Origin: Acidocella aromatica
GTDB taxonomy: Bacteria > Pseudomonadota > Alphaproteobacteria > Acetobacterales > Acetobacteraceae
DNA: 64,000 nt
Assembly (NCBI RefSeq): GCF_014201825.1
Contig: NZ_JACHFJ010000009.1
Location: forward strand, 60,337-124,336
Direction: 5' to 3'
This document shows, piece by piece, positions 54,934-63,964 of the stretch (positions are counted from its first letter, which is position 1; each line of letters begins with the position of its first letter). The translations under genes were made by a program, and so were the position numbers. The notes under the pieces were generated by a model, which searched no databases, was not told where the DNA came from, and was given only the letters and a program-made list of their open reading frames with translations.

Positions 54934-56112
54934 ATGGGCCCGCTTTCCGGCATCAAGGTTCTCGACCTCAGCCGCGTTCTGGCTGGCCCCTGGGCCGGTC
55001 AGGTCTTCGCGGATCTCGGGGCCGAGGTGATCAAGGTCGAGCGCCCAGGGGCGGGGGACGATACCCGCGCCTGGGGGCCGCCCTTCGTGCCGGAGAGCGG
55101 GATGAGCGCTTATTTCCTCTGCGCCAACCGGGGCAAGAAATCAGTCACCATCGACATGGGCAAGCCCACCGGTCAGGCGCTCATCAAGCGCCTCGCCGCC
55201 GAAAGCGACGTGGTGCTGGAGAATTTCAAGTTCGGCGGGCTGTCCAAGCTCGGGCTGGGGCCGGAGCATCTCTGCGCGCTCAACTCGAAGCTGGTCTATT
55301 GCTCCATCACCGGCTTCGGCCAGACCGGCCCGTACCGCCATCGCGCGGGGTACGACTTCCTGATGCAGGGCATGGGCGGGCTGATGAGCGTGACCGGCGT
55401 GCCGGATGGCGAGCCGATGAAGGCAGGCGTCGCGGTGGTGGACGTGTTCACCGGCATGTACGCCGCCACGGCGGTGCTGGCCGCGCTGGTGGAGCGTGGC
55501 CGCTCCGGCAAGGGCCAGCATATCGATCTCGCGCTGTTCGACGTGCAGATCGCCACCATGGCGAACCAGATTTCCAGCTACCTCGTCTCCGGCCAGCAGC
55601 CCACGCGGCTGGGCAACGCGCACCCCTCCATCGTGCCGTATCAGGTCTTCCCCACCGCCGATGGCCATCTCATCCTCGCTGTCGGCAATGACGACCAGTT
55701 CGCCCGTTTCGTGAAACTCGCCGGTGCGCCGCACCTCTCCGCCGATCCGCGCTTCGCCACCAACCCGCAGCGCGTGCAGAACCGCGCCGTGCTGGTGCCG
55801 CTGCTGGAGGAGCTGCTGCTCAACCGCACGACCAAGGAGTGGTGCGAGGCGCTGGAAGCGGCGGGCGTGCCCGGCGGGCCGATCAACCGCTTCTCCGATC
55901 TCGACAACGACCCGCAGGTGCAGGAGCGCGGCATTTTCCGCGATCTGGGCGATGGGATGCGCGCGGTGGCCAACCCCATGCGCTTCTCCCGCACCCCGGC
56001 CGACGACACGCGCCAGCCCCCGGCTTTGGGCACGGCTACGGATGATGTGCTCACTGAACTGGGCCTCTCGGGGGACGAAATCGCCGCCCTGCGCACAGAC
56101 AGAATTATCTAA
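54934..56112 (+). CDS. CaiB/BaiF (class III) CoA transferase
   Basis: A 392-residue class III CoA transferase: LDLSRVLAGPWAGQVFADLGAEVIKVERP, GKKSVTIDM, GFGQTGPYRHRAGYDFLMQGMGGLM with the aspartate nucleophile in GYD, and PSIVPYQVFPTADGHL. Next to gcdH, the likely reaction is glutarate activation from succinyl-CoA, as for human SUGCT. The gene ends 11 bases before a strong hairpin. Confidence 0.9.
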   Translation: MGPLSGIKVLDLSRVLAGPWAGQVFADLGAEVIKVERPGAGDDTRAWGPPFVPESGMSAYFLCANRGKKSVTIDMGKPTGQALIKRLAAESDVVLENFKFGGLSKLGLGPEHLCALNSKLVYCSITGFGQTGPYRHRAGYDFLMQGMGGLMSVTGVPDGEPMKAGVAVVDVFTGMYAATAVLAALVERGRSGKGQHIDLALFDVQIATMANQISSYLVSGQQPTRLGNAHPSIVPYQVFPTADGHLILAVGNDDQFARFVKLAGAPHLSADPRFATNPQRVQNRAVLVPLLEELLLNRTTKEWCEALEAAGVPGGPINRFSDLDNDPQVQERGIFRDLGDGMRAVANPMRFSRTPADDTRQPPALGTATDDVLTELGLSGDEIAALRTDRII

Positions 56113-56122
56113 CTAACAAAAG

Positions 56123-56165
56123 TTTTTGGGTGCCGCCTTTTTTCAAAAAGGCGACACCCAAAAAT
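56123..56165. terminator. Strong symmetric terminator after the gcdH operon
   Basis: TTTTTGGGTGCCGCCTTTTT (56123-56142) pairs with AAAAAGGCGACACCCAAAAA (56146-56165) with one mismatch and a short loop. The A and T tails make it effective in both directions. It marks the start of an AT-rich intergenic stretch (56113-56565). Confidence 0.85.
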
Positions 56166-56229
56166 TTTGGCAATTTTATACGTGTATTTGGCTAAGTGGA
56201 TTCCACGGTTATCCAGCGCTGGATTGTAT

Positions 56230-56447
56230 TCAACTCACTATTATATCGCACGTGTTGCATAGGAATTCTACAACATTAGGGTTTTTGCAGTCGGGCGAGA
56301 CGTGAAGCCGGAAGACAAGGAATCCACTCTAGTGCTCATATCTCCATTAGCAAAAGACCAGCCATCCTCTTGGGATAGGTCAGCCTTTCCTATTTTTCCG
56401 CATTTTGGACATTTTAGATTCCTAGACCATCTATCACGCGCTGTCAT
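56230..56447 (-). pseudogene. Frameshifted small zinc-ribbon protein
   Basis: On the minus strand an ORF starting at 56447 reads MTARDRWSRNLKCPKCGK, then VDSLSSGF, and stops at 56268 after an unrelated tail. A shift of one base just after SSGF restores a frame ending NVVEFLCNTCD, which provides the second CxxC expected for a zinc ribbon. Similar ~70-residue single-copy proteins are common hypotheticals in alphaproteobacteria. The gene is probably inactivated by an indel, or a sequencing error exists. Confidence 0.5.
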
Positions 56448-56565
56448 GCTATCATTACATCCTTCGGAAAATGCTAACGTTAGGCACAAATTAAGCTAGT
56501 TAATCTGGGGTGGTTTGTATCGAGTGTTGCGTAGCCACCTATATAATCACAGAAATCTCTTATAA

Positions 56566-57588
56566 CTATTCCTCCCACTCCGCGCGGATCGCCTCGGGCG
56601 ACGCGCCAAACCACCTCTTACAAGCCCGCGAGAACGGGCTGAGTTCCGCATAGCCCAGCAGCTGCGCGATGCTGGAGAGCGAGAGATGCGGAAACCGCAA
56701 ATAGCTCTCCGCCAGGGTGCGGCGCACATCCTGCACCGCCCCGGCATAAGTCAGCCCCATATCGTTCAGGCGGCGTTGCAGCGTCCAGCGCGCCAGCCCC
56801 ATCGCCTCGGCCACATTCTCCAGCGGCGGCGAGCCCTCGGGCAAACGCGAGCGGATTTCCGCCCGCACACGGTCGCTCAACGGCACGCGCCCGCGCGGCA
56901 GGCGGCGCAGGAAGGCCTCGGCGGTGAGGCGCGCGAAGCTGGCGGCGTCGGCTCCCGGCATAGTGCGGCGCAGATCGCCTGGGCGGAACACCAGCGCATT
57001 GGTCCGCTGGCCGAAGAACACCGGGGCGTGGAACACCTCGGCATGCGCCGCCGTGCATTCCGGCACGGGGTGCTCGAAATGCACCTCCTCCAGCGCGAAA
57101 TGTTCGCCGTAAGCCCGGCGCAGCAGGTTCTGGAACATGGCGAGCGACAGCTCGGCATCCTGCCGCCGCTCGAAGATCCGCCAGTCGATAATCCGGTATT
57201 CCAGCCGCAGCAGCCCGCCCTCGGCCACCAGGCGCACCTCGCTGGCCTCCTGGTGCAGCGGAAAGAGGTCCACGAACTGGCGCAAGGCCGCCCCCACGCT
57301 GGGGGCGTTGAGCATGATGTCCCCCACCAGCCCGTGCTGCTCGGCGGGGAATTGCGCGCCGTAACGCAAGCCAAAATCGCCGCGCCCCGAAAGCTTCGCG
57401 GCGCGCTCCATGATCTCGACATAGGCGGCAAGCGGGATTCCGCCCTCGGCGACCATGCTCAGCCGCCCGGCATCCACCCCCAAGGGCCCCATGACGCGGT
57501 CGGCGTCGGCCCCTATTCCCCCCAAGAACGGCAACAGCCCAGAGGCCGCCACCGACGACACCTGTGCCTGAACCGTAAGCTGACCCAT
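56566..57588 (-). CDS. AraC-family regulator with arabinose-binding-like N-terminus
   Basis: A 340-residue AraC/XylS regulator of the OruR/ArgR-like type. The N-terminal effector domain has GLRYGAQFPAEQHGLVGDIML; the C-terminal double HTH has MGLARWTLQRRLNDMGLTYAG and SSIAQLLGYAELSPFSRACKRWFG. It is the last gene, 75 bases downstream, of the polyamine-type ABC operon on the same strand, and may control it and the divergent aldehyde dehydrogenase. Confidence 0.88.
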   Translation of the reverse strand: MGQLTVQAQVSSVAASGLLPFLGGIGADADRVMGPLGVDAGRLSMVAEGGIPLAAYVEIMERAAKLSGRGDFGLRYGAQFPAEQHGLVGDIMLNAPSVGAALRQFVDLFPLHQEASEVRLVAEGGLLRLEYRIIDWRIFERRQDAELSLAMFQNLLRRAYGEHFALEEVHFEHPVPECTAAHAEVFHAPVFFGQRTNALVFRPGDLRRTMPGADAASFARLTAEAFLRRLPRGRVPLSDRVRAEIRSRLPEGSPPLENVAEAMGLARWTLQRRLNDMGLTYAGAVQDVRRTLAESYLRFPHLSLSSIAQLLGYAELSPFSRACKRWFGASPEAIRAEWEE

Positions 57589-57663
57589 CGCTGAACTCCG
57601 CTGTTACCCCGCGGTGTGAGTCGCGTTTTCTTCCCTGACGGCGGGAGCGTAGTCCCGCCGTGC

Positions 57664-58449
57664 CTAACGCGCAACCCGCCCGGATTCGCCGATCAGCTTC
57701 TGCGCCAGCAGCACTGGCACGGCGGTGAACAGGATGATGGCGAACACCACGACATTCACCTCCGGCAGCTTCTGCCCCAGGCGGATGGCCCCGAAGATCC
57801 AGAGCGGCAGGGTATTCTGCGCCCCGGCGGTGAAGGTGGTGACGATGACCTCGTCGAAGGACAGCGCGAAGGCCAGCAGCGCTCCGGCCCCAATGGCGCT
57901 CGCCATCATCGGCAGCTGCACTCGGCGGAAGGTGAGGAACGCATCCGCGCCCAGATCCGCCGAAGCCTCGGTGAGCGAGCGCGGCATGCGCCGCAGCCGG
58001 GCGATCACGTTGTTATAGACGATGACGATGCAGAACGTGGCGTGGCCGGCGACGATCGTCCAGTACGAGAGGTTCAGCCCCCAGAATGCGAAATACGAGG
58101 CCAGTGCCATGCCGGTGAGAATGCCGGGCAAGGCGATGGGCAGCACGGCGATGAAGCTCACCACCTCCTTGGCGGCGGATTTCATCCGCGCCACGGCCAT
58201 GGCCGCCAGCGTGCCGAGTAATATGGCCGAGATGGTCGCCAGCGCCGCCACCTCCACCGAGAGCGCCAGCGCTTGGCGGATCTCGTCGTCGTTCCACGTA
58301 TCGCTAAACCAGTGCAGCGCGAAGCTGGTGATCGGCCAGGAAGGAATGGGCGCCGCCGAGAAGGCGTAAGCGATGATGATGACGATGGGGATGAACAAAA
58401 ACCCCATGATCGCGGCCACCGCCGCCCAGATCAAAGCCTCAGAGCGCAT
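57664..58449 (-). CDS. ABC transporter permease, PotC-like
   Basis: A 261-residue inner-membrane permease with six helices and the cytoplasmic EAA motif (LTEASADLGADAFLTFRRVQLPMM). It resembles spermidine/putrescine permease PotC. It starts at the ATG at 58449, overlapping the PotB-like stop by 11 bases. Confidence 0.88.
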   Translation of the reverse strand: MRSEALIWAAVAAIMGFLFIPIVIIIAYAFSAAPIPSWPITSFALHWFSDTWNDDEIRQALALSVEVAALATISAILLGTLAAMAVARMKSAAKEVVSFIAVLPIALPGILTGMALASYFAFWGLNLSYWTIVAGHATFCIVIVYNNVIARLRRMPRSLTEASADLGADAFLTFRRVQLPMMASAIGAGALLAFALSFDEVIVTTFTAGAQNTLPLWIFGAIRLGQKLPEVNVVVFAIILFTAVPVLLAQKLIGESGRVAR

Positions 58450-59314
58450 CGAAAGCCCCCATCCGCCGTGCGACGAGCAGGAACACGCCCATGACCCCCA
58501 GCGGCAGCACGGCATAAGCGGCGGCGAAGGGAATGTTATTGGTCACGCCGACATTCGAATACACGACATTGCCGATGAAGTCGGAGCCCTCGCCGCCGAC
58601 AAGCATGGGTGTCACGTAATCGCCAAGCGTCAGCGAGAAGGTGAAGATCGCCCCCGCCACCATGCCCGGCAGCGCCATGGGCAGGATCACGCGGCGGAAG
58701 GTGGCAAGGCCATGCTCGCCAAGGTCTGCCGATGCCTCCAGCAGGCTGGGCGGAATCCGCTCCACCGCCGCCGCCACGGGCAGAATCATAAAGGGCAGCC
58801 AGAGATAGGAGAACACGATCCACATGGCCCAGTTGCTGTAGCCGATATGCAGCCCCGGCAGGCCGATTTCGGCCAGCCCCCAGTTCAGCAGCCCGTCATG
58901 TGCCAGAATCAGGCGCCAAGCGTAAACACGGGCCAGATAGCTCGACCAGAGCGGCACCATCACCATCGCCATCAGCGCCGCGCGCAGCCGCGGCCCGGCG
59001 AGGCGCACCATGGCGAAAGCCACGGGCCAGGCGAGCACGATATCCGTAATGGTCACGGCGGCGGCGATGCCGATCGTGCGCAGGCCGATCTTGGTGTAGA
59101 TCGGGTCGGCCAGCAATTGCTGGAAATTCGTGAAGGAGAAGCCGGGGATCAGGTCGCCGCTCAGGCTGTCCACCGTCCAGAAGGAGGTGATGAGCAGCGC
59201 GCCGATGGCGGCCAGATACAAACAGGCGAACCAGATGGCCGGCAGGCCGAGCAGGGCGGCATTCGCCGCCCCCTCATGCCGCCAGCCGAACGCGGAAAGA
59301 AACCGCTGCATCAT
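58439..59314 (-). CDS. ABC transporter permease, PotB-like
   Basis: A 291-residue permease with six helices and EAA motif (LLEASADLGEHGLATFRRVILPMA). It resembles PotB/PotH. The ATG at 59314 shares its first base with the stop of the binding-protein gene (TGATG); an ATG 21 bases upstream is less likely. Confidence 0.88.
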   Translation of the reverse strand: MMQRFLSAFGWRHEGAANAALLGLPAIWFACLYLAAIGALLITSFWTVDSLSGDLIPGFSFTNFQQLLADPIYTKIGLRTIGIAAAVTITDIVLAWPVAFAMVRLAGPRLRAALMAMVMVPLWSSYLARVYAWRLILAHDGLLNWGLAEIGLPGLHIGYSNWAMWIVFSYLWLPFMILPVAAAVERIPPSLLEASADLGEHGLATFRRVILPMALPGMVAGAIFTFSLTLGDYVTPMLVGGEGSDFIGNVVYSNVGVTNNIPFAAAYAVLPLGVMGVFLLVARRMGAFDAL

Positions 59315-60462
59315 CAGCCCTTGATGCTCTGCCACTCACGCTGCCAGGCGGCGTAATCCAGGCAGTCATGCTTGCCGTTGCCGCAATCGGGCAGTGGGGT
59401 TTTCCAGAACTTGATGGAGTCGAAATAGCTCGCCGGGGCGTTGGCGTGGTACTGCGCGCAGGAGCCGGGCTGCTGCTCGTCCATCTCCTTACAAGCGAGC
59501 GTATTGGCCGGGGTCTCGCCGAAATAGATGGCCTGCTGGGCCTGCACTTTCGGGGTGGTGACCCAGTTGATCCACTCATAGGCGCAGTTGGGGTGAGGGG
59601 CCTTGGCCGAGATCATCCAGCTATCGGCCCAGCCCGTGGCGCCTTCCGCCGGAATGGTGTCCGCCACCGCCACCTTGGCGGCCTGCAGCGTGTTGGTCTG
59701 GTACGGCCAGGCCGCGCCCACCACGGCATCGCCCGAGGTGAAGAGCTGGATCTCGTCCGAGGCCAGGGCCCAATACTTCTTGATCAGCCCGGTCTGGGAT
59801 TTCAGCAGCGCCGCCACGGCGTCCATCTGCGTCTGGTTCAGCTCATACGGGTCGGTAATGCCGAGCGAAGGCTGGGTCTTGGACAGATACAGCGCCGCAT
59901 CGGCGATCTGGATCGGGTTGTCCGGCACCGTCACCTGACCCTTGTACTTCGGGTCGTAAATCACGGACCAGGATGTGGGCGCGGTGGGGAACACCTTGGT
60001 GCTGTAGAGCAGCGTATTCGGGCCCCATTCGTAGGAGACGCCGTAATGCACACCACCCACCGTGTTGAAATCTGGCCCCTGCAGTTGTGGAATGAAATTC
60101 TTCCAGGCCGGAATGAGCGCGACATTGATGGGCTGCACGTTGTGCCCATAGATCAGCCGCAGCGTGGCATCGCCCGAGGCGGAGACGACATCATACTGGC
60201 TGCCGCCGCCCGAGCGCATCAGCGCCACCATTTCGTCGGAGGAGCCTGCGTATTTGGCATGCACTTGGCAACCGGTCGCGGCTTCGAACGGCTTCACCCA
60301 GTCATCCTGGGCATAGCCCTCCCAGGCAACAACGTTGAGCACGCCTTCACCCTTGCCGATAGACTGCAACGGCTGCACCGCCGCCGCACCCTGCACGAAG
60401 GGCAGGGACGCGGAGAGGCCCAACACCACCCGCGCGATCGTCTTTTTCAAACCATCCTGCAT
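59314..60462 (-). CDS. Extracellular solute-binding protein, PotD/PotF-like
   Basis: A 382-residue periplasmic binding protein with a signal peptide (VVLGLSASLPFVQGAAA). The mature part begins LNVVAWEGYAQDDWVKPFEAATGC, with YDVVSASGD, YEWGPNTLLYSTKVFPTAPTSW and FTSGDAVVGAAWPYQTN, the typical pattern of polyamine binding proteins. It has extra cysteines near the C-terminus (CKEMD, SCAQ, DCGNGKHDC) that may form disulfides. The substrate is probably a polyamine or related amine. Confidence 0.88.
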   Translation of the reverse strand: MQDGLKKTIARVVLGLSASLPFVQGAAAVQPLQSIGKGEGVLNVVAWEGYAQDDWVKPFEAATGCQVHAKYAGSSDEMVALMRSGGGSQYDVVSASGDATLRLIYGHNVQPINVALIPAWKNFIPQLQGPDFNTVGGVHYGVSYEWGPNTLLYSTKVFPTAPTSWSVIYDPKYKGQVTVPDNPIQIADAALYLSKTQPSLGITDPYELNQTQMDAVAALLKSQTGLIKKYWALASDEIQLFTSGDAVVGAAWPYQTNTLQAAKVAVADTIPAEGATGWADSWMISAKAPHPNCAYEWINWVTTPKVQAQQAIYFGETPANTLACKEMDEQQPGSCAQYHANAPASYFDSIKFWKTPLPDCGNGKHDCLDYAAWQREWQSIKG

Positions 60463-60473
60463 CTTACCTCTCC

Positions 60474-61478
60474 CTAGTTGCCGATCTTTCGCGCCGCGTC
60501 GCGCGGCCAGGCCGCCAGCACGGTATCCCCCGCGGCCAGACGCAGGCGCTCGCCCACCGGCCTGGTATTGCTTTCCATCACATGCAGCAGCGTGCCATCC
60601 GCCAGCGCCACCTGATAGCGCGTCACCGCGCCCAGATACGTCGCCTCGCGCAAGATGCCCTCGCCCGCCTCGAAGCCTTCCGGCGCCGTGGAACCCGCGG
60701 GCAGAAGCTGGATCTTTTCCGGGCGCAGCAGCGTATCGCCGCCCAGCAGATTGGAGCTGCCGACGAAATCCGCGACGAACACGCTGGCCGGACGCTCATA
60801 CAAATCGAACGCCGTGCCGATCTGCTCGATCCTCCCCTTGGAGAACACCGCGATGCGGTCGCTCATGGAAAGCGCCTCGTCCTGATCATGCGTCACATAG
60901 ATAAATGTGATGCCAGTTTCATGCTGCAAGCGTTTCAGTTCGATCTGCATCCGGTGGCGCAGCTTCAAGTCCAGCGCGCCGAGCGGCTCATCCAGCAGCA
61001 GCACGCGGGGCTTGTTTACCATGGCGCGCGCCAGGGCCACGCGCTGGCGCTGCCCGCCCGAGAGCTGCGTGGGCTTCCGCCCGCCATAATCAGCCAACTG
61101 CACGGCGGCCAGGGCCTTCTCGGCCTCTTCATGCGCCTGCGCCTTTGGCATCTTTTTCGCCCGCAGGCCATAAGCCACGTTCTCGATGAGCGTAAGATGC
61201 GGAAATAGCGCGTAATCCTGGAATACGGTGTTCACGGCACGCTCGAAAGGCGGGCGGTTGGCCACATCCTCGCCATCGAGCATGATCCGCCCGGTGTCCG
61301 GCCGCTCAAACCCCGCGATCAGGCGCAGCGTGGTGGTTTTGCCCGAGCCGGAGGGACCGAGCAGGGTGAAGAACTCGCCCGCATACACGGTGAGGTCGAG
61401 CTGCGCCAGCGCCACCGCGCCGCCATAGGATTTGGCGACGCCTTCAAGTTGCACGATGGGCTGTTTAGCGGTCTGCAA
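60474..61478 (-). CDS. ABC transporter ATP-binding protein, PotA-like
   Basis: A 334-residue ABC ATPase: Walker A GPSGSGKTT, Q-loop FQDYALFPHLT, signature LSGGQRQRVALARA, Walker B LLLDEPLGALD, and a C-terminal TOBE domain (RPEKIQLL). It is the first gene of the operon potA-potD-potB-potC-araC, with 11 bases to the next gene. Divergent from the aldehyde dehydrogenase gene. Confidence 0.9.
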   Translation of the reverse strand: MQTAKQPIVQLEGVAKSYGGAVALAQLDLTVYAGEFFTLLGPSGSGKTTTLRLIAGFERPDTGRIMLDGEDVANRPPFERAVNTVFQDYALFPHLTLIENVAYGLRAKKMPKAQAHEEAEKALAAVQLADYGGRKPTQLSGGQRQRVALARAMVNKPRVLLLDEPLGALDLKLRHRMQIELKRLQHETGITFIYVTHDQDEALSMSDRIAVFSKGRIEQIGTAFDLYERPASVFVADFVGSSNLLGGDTLLRPEKIQLLPAGSTAPEGFEAGEGILREATYLGAVTRYQVALADGTLLHVMESNTRPVGERLRLAAGDTVLAAWPRDAARKIGN

Positions 61479-61531
61479 GTCCGTCTCCTCCTGTAAGGCT
61501 GACAGGCTGGCACGTTTTGCCTGCTCCCTGC

Positions 61532-61572
61532 TTGACCACGGAACACAGTGCGCGCTTGTGTTCCCCGGTCAA
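61532..61572. promoter_or_regulatory. Large inverted repeat between the ABC operon and the aldehyde dehydrogenase
   Basis: TTGACCACGGAACACA (61532-61547) is repeated inverted as TGTGTTCCCCGGTCAA (61557-61572), 14 of 16 positions symmetrical, spacer 9 bases. It sits between the divergent start codons of the ABC operon (61478) and the dehydrogenase (61625), as an operator would. Confidence 0.6.
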
Positions 61573-61624
61573 TATCCCGTGCGGCCATTGGGCGGATACT
61601 CTTGCCAGACCAGGAGGAGTTGGA

Positions 61625-63055
61625 ATGTCGAACAACCTGAAATTCTACATCAATGGCGAATGGGTGGATCCGGTGGTGCCGAACCGCATCCCCGTCATCG
61701 ACCCCGCCACCGAGCAGCCCTTCACCGAAATCTCCGGCGGCTCCAGCGCCGATGTGGACAAGGCCGTGGCCGCCGCCAAGGCCGCGTTCAAGACCTTCTC
61801 CAAGACCACCAAGCAGTACCGGCTGGACCTGCTGAAGCGCTGCCTTGAAGTCTACAACAAGCGCTACGACGACATCGCCGAGGCCTGCACCCGCGAGATG
61901 GGCGCGCCGCTCTCCTTCTCCAAGGAGGCGCAGGTCTGGGTCGGTCAGGGGCATTTTCAGGCGCTCATCGACAAGCTCGAAACCTTCGAGTTCTTCGAGA
62001 TCCGCGGCACCACCCGCGTGGTGTTGGAGCCGATCGGCGTTTGCGGCCTCATCACCCCCTGGAACTGGCCGCTGAACCAGATCGTCTGCAAGGTGGCCCC
62101 GGCCATCGCGGCGGGCTGCACCGTGGTGCTGAAGCCTTCCGAAATCGCGCCCATCAACGCCATCATCTTCGCCGAGGTGATGCACGAGGCGGGCGTGCCG
62201 CCCGGCGTGTTCAACCTCGTCAACGGCACCGGGCCGGATGTCGGCCAGAAGCTCGCCGAGCACCCGGATGTGGACATGATGTCCTTCACCGGCTCCACCC
62301 GTGCGGGCACCATCGTGGCGCGCGAGGCTGCCGCCACCGTCAAGCGCGTGTGCCAGGAGCTGGGCGGCAAATCCGCCAACATCCTGCTGGATGACGTCGA
62401 TCTGGACGACGCGGTGCGCAAGGGCATCGGCGCCTGCTTCATCAACACCGGACAAAGCTGCGACGCCGCGACCCGCATGCTGGTGCCCCGCGCCCTGCAC
62501 GCCAAGGCGTTGGAAATCGCCGCCGACGAAGCCGCCAAGCAAACCCCCGGCAATCCGTGGGAGGCCAGCACGGTCCTCGGCCCGCTGGTCAGCCAGTTGC
62601 AGTTCGACAAGGTGCAGCGCCTGATCAAGGCGGGTATCGACGAAGGCGCGACGCTGGTGTGTGGCGGCCTCGGCAAGCCCGAGGGGCTGGAGACCGGCTA
62701 TTACGCCAAGCCGACCGTGTTCGGCGACGTGAAGCCCGGCATGACCATCGAGAAGGAGGAGATCTTCGGGCCCGTGCTCTCGATCATCCCCTACGACACG
62801 CTGGAAGACGCGATCGAGATCGCCAACGACACCGTGTACGGCCTCGCCGCCTACGTGCAGAGCAAGGACCTGAACAAGGCCCGCGAAGTCGCCGCCGAAA
62901 TGCGCGCTGGCAGCGTGTACATCAACTACCCGGACCTCGACTTCTTCGCCCCCTTCGGCGGCTACAAGCAGTCCGGCAACGGGCGCGAATACGCCGATTT
63001 CGCGCTGCACGATTTCCTTGAGATCAAGGGGATTGTTGGGTACGGGAATCCGTAA
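61625..63055 (+). CDS. NAD(P)-dependent aldehyde dehydrogenase
   Basis: A 476-residue class I/II-type ALDH. It has the cofactor segment ITPWNWPLNQI, FTGSTRAG, the glutamate in ELGGKSANIL and catalytic Cys279 in NTGQSCDAA; EEIFGPVLSIIPYD and the C-terminal FGGYKQSGNGREY are conserved. The aldehyde is unknown; divergence from a polyamine-type uptake operon suggests an aminoaldehyde, but no aminotransferase or oxidase is present. AGGAGGAG precedes the ATG. Confidence 0.92.
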   Translation: MSNNLKFYINGEWVDPVVPNRIPVIDPATEQPFTEISGGSSADVDKAVAAAKAAFKTFSKTTKQYRLDLLKRCLEVYNKRYDDIAEACTREMGAPLSFSKEAQVWVGQGHFQALIDKLETFEFFEIRGTTRVVLEPIGVCGLITPWNWPLNQIVCKVAPAIAAGCTVVLKPSEIAPINAIIFAEVMHEAGVPPGVFNLVNGTGPDVGQKLAEHPDVDMMSFTGSTRAGTIVAREAAATVKRVCQELGGKSANILLDDVDLDDAVRKGIGACFINTGQSCDAATRMLVPRALHAKALEIAADEAAKQTPGNPWEASTVLGPLVSQLQFDKVQRLIKAGIDEGATLVCGGLGKPEGLETGYYAKPTVFGDVKPGMTIEKEEIFGPVLSIIPYDTLEDAIEIANDTVYGLAAYVQSKDLNKAREVAAEMRAGSVYINYPDLDFFAPFGGYKQSGNGREYADFALHDFLEIKGIVGYGNP

Positions 63056-63066
63056 ATTATGCCATG

Positions 63067-63092
63067 AGGAAGGCGGCGTAAGTCGCCTTCCT
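63067..63092 (+). terminator. Hairpin terminator after the aldehyde dehydrogenase
   Basis: A 9-bp stem AGGAAGGCG/CGCCTTCCT with an 8-base loop begins 11 bases after the stop, followed by TGCATTTA. Confidence 0.6.
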
Positions 63093-63124
63093 TGCATTTA
63101 TGGAAGGTCATTCAAGATGGCGGG

Positions 63125-63526
63125 TCAATCAGTAGTGTCGTTTTGGTCGATTCCTAACTGTAGATACAAAAATGGGAATTCGTAAAGGCACCCATGTTTG
63201 ATCCGGTCAAAGATGATATCGTTGACTTTTTTAGGGTCATCGCCTTCTTTGTGAAGGGCAAGGCATAGATAGTAGTTTTGCCCCTCGTGCTGTGCGTAGA
63301 CGATCCATTCCCCCGTCAAACTCTGATTGTAGGCACGCTCAGCAAAGAGATTGCAAACTGCATTAGATATATTTTGTGCCTGAATTTTTAAGGGGAGGTG
63401 AGCCGTTCCAGGGTTCCAGTGTTCTGCAATAATGCGTTTTAGTATTTTTCGTTTTGAGCCAAATCCAAGCTGGATATTGGTAACAAGCGATTCTAGGCCG
63501 CCAACCAGGTAGTGCTTCTTCCACAA
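63125..63526 (-). CDS. Hypothetical protein, AT-rich, start unclear
   Basis: A 133-residue ORF beginning with TTG (WKKHYLVGGLESLVTNIQLG, later QNYYLCLALHKEGDD). I do not recognise it. The frame stays open upstream to a TAG near 63657, adding about 43 residues of convincing sequence (RRLAKYIVANKIVAEIRFL, then GLGRPVGTKPAEAF) but no ATG, GTG or TTG. The real start may be non-canonical or lost by mutation. Base composition is well below the rest of the window, suggesting foreign origin. Confidence 0.6.
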   Translation of the reverse strand: MWKKHYLVGGLESLVTNIQLGFGSKRKILKRIIAEHWNPGTAHLPLKIQAQNISNAVCNLFAERAYNQSLTGEWIVYAQHEGQNYYLCLALHKEGDDPKKVNDIIFDRIKHGCLYEFPFLYLQLGIDQNDTTD

Positions 63527-63727
63527 TCCTTGAAGAGGTGGATATTTAAACGCCTCAGCCGGTTTGGTTCCAACTGGACGCCCCAGACCTTCTAAGAAAC
63601 GTATTTCAGCGACTATTTTATTGGCAACTATATACTTGGCTAAGCGTCGAGCGGTTAGCTAATTGAAAAGCAATGGTTTTTAGAAATTTGACTTGCTTTG
63701 TGTAGCAGCATCAGCAAATAGGTAAAT

Positions 63728-63964
63728 ATGAGTTACCAGTTTTCTGATTGGAAATGTTCGCGTTGGGAAACTCCAATTTCTGATGCACAGAGCGTTACGC
63801 TACATTTGTCGCTCGCAGAGGGCGTATTACAAATCATTCTTGATACGTCTTCAAATTTGTATCGCGGCTTACTCGTAAAGCTCACATTTCAAAACATCGT
63901 GGCGTTTGACGTGCTCCCCTTTTTGTTCGCGCTCAGGCGCAGTGTCTTTCCCCTTCATGCTTGA
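63728..63964 (+). CDS. Small hypothetical protein at the window edge
   Basis: A 78-residue ORF (MSYQFSDWKCSRWE, mid section LHLSLAEGVLQIILDTSSNL) in the AT-rich end region. No family recognised, and no clear ribosome-binding site (upstream AATAGGTAAAT). It could be a genuine accessory gene or the remnant of a longer one. Divergent from the hypothetical at 63125. Confidence 0.4.
   Translation: MSYQFSDWKCSRWETPISDAQSVTLHLSLAEGVLQIILDTSSNLYRGLLVKLTFQNIVAFDVLPFLFALRRSVFPLHA

Noticed and set aside
58373..59356. 327-codon plus-strand ORF
   Set aside because: Shadow of the PotB/PotC-like permeases; His- and Gln-rich with no domain.
61319..63097. 592-codon minus-strand ORF
   Set aside because: Antisense to the aldehyde dehydrogenase, with shadow-type composition; the real genes on either side explain it.
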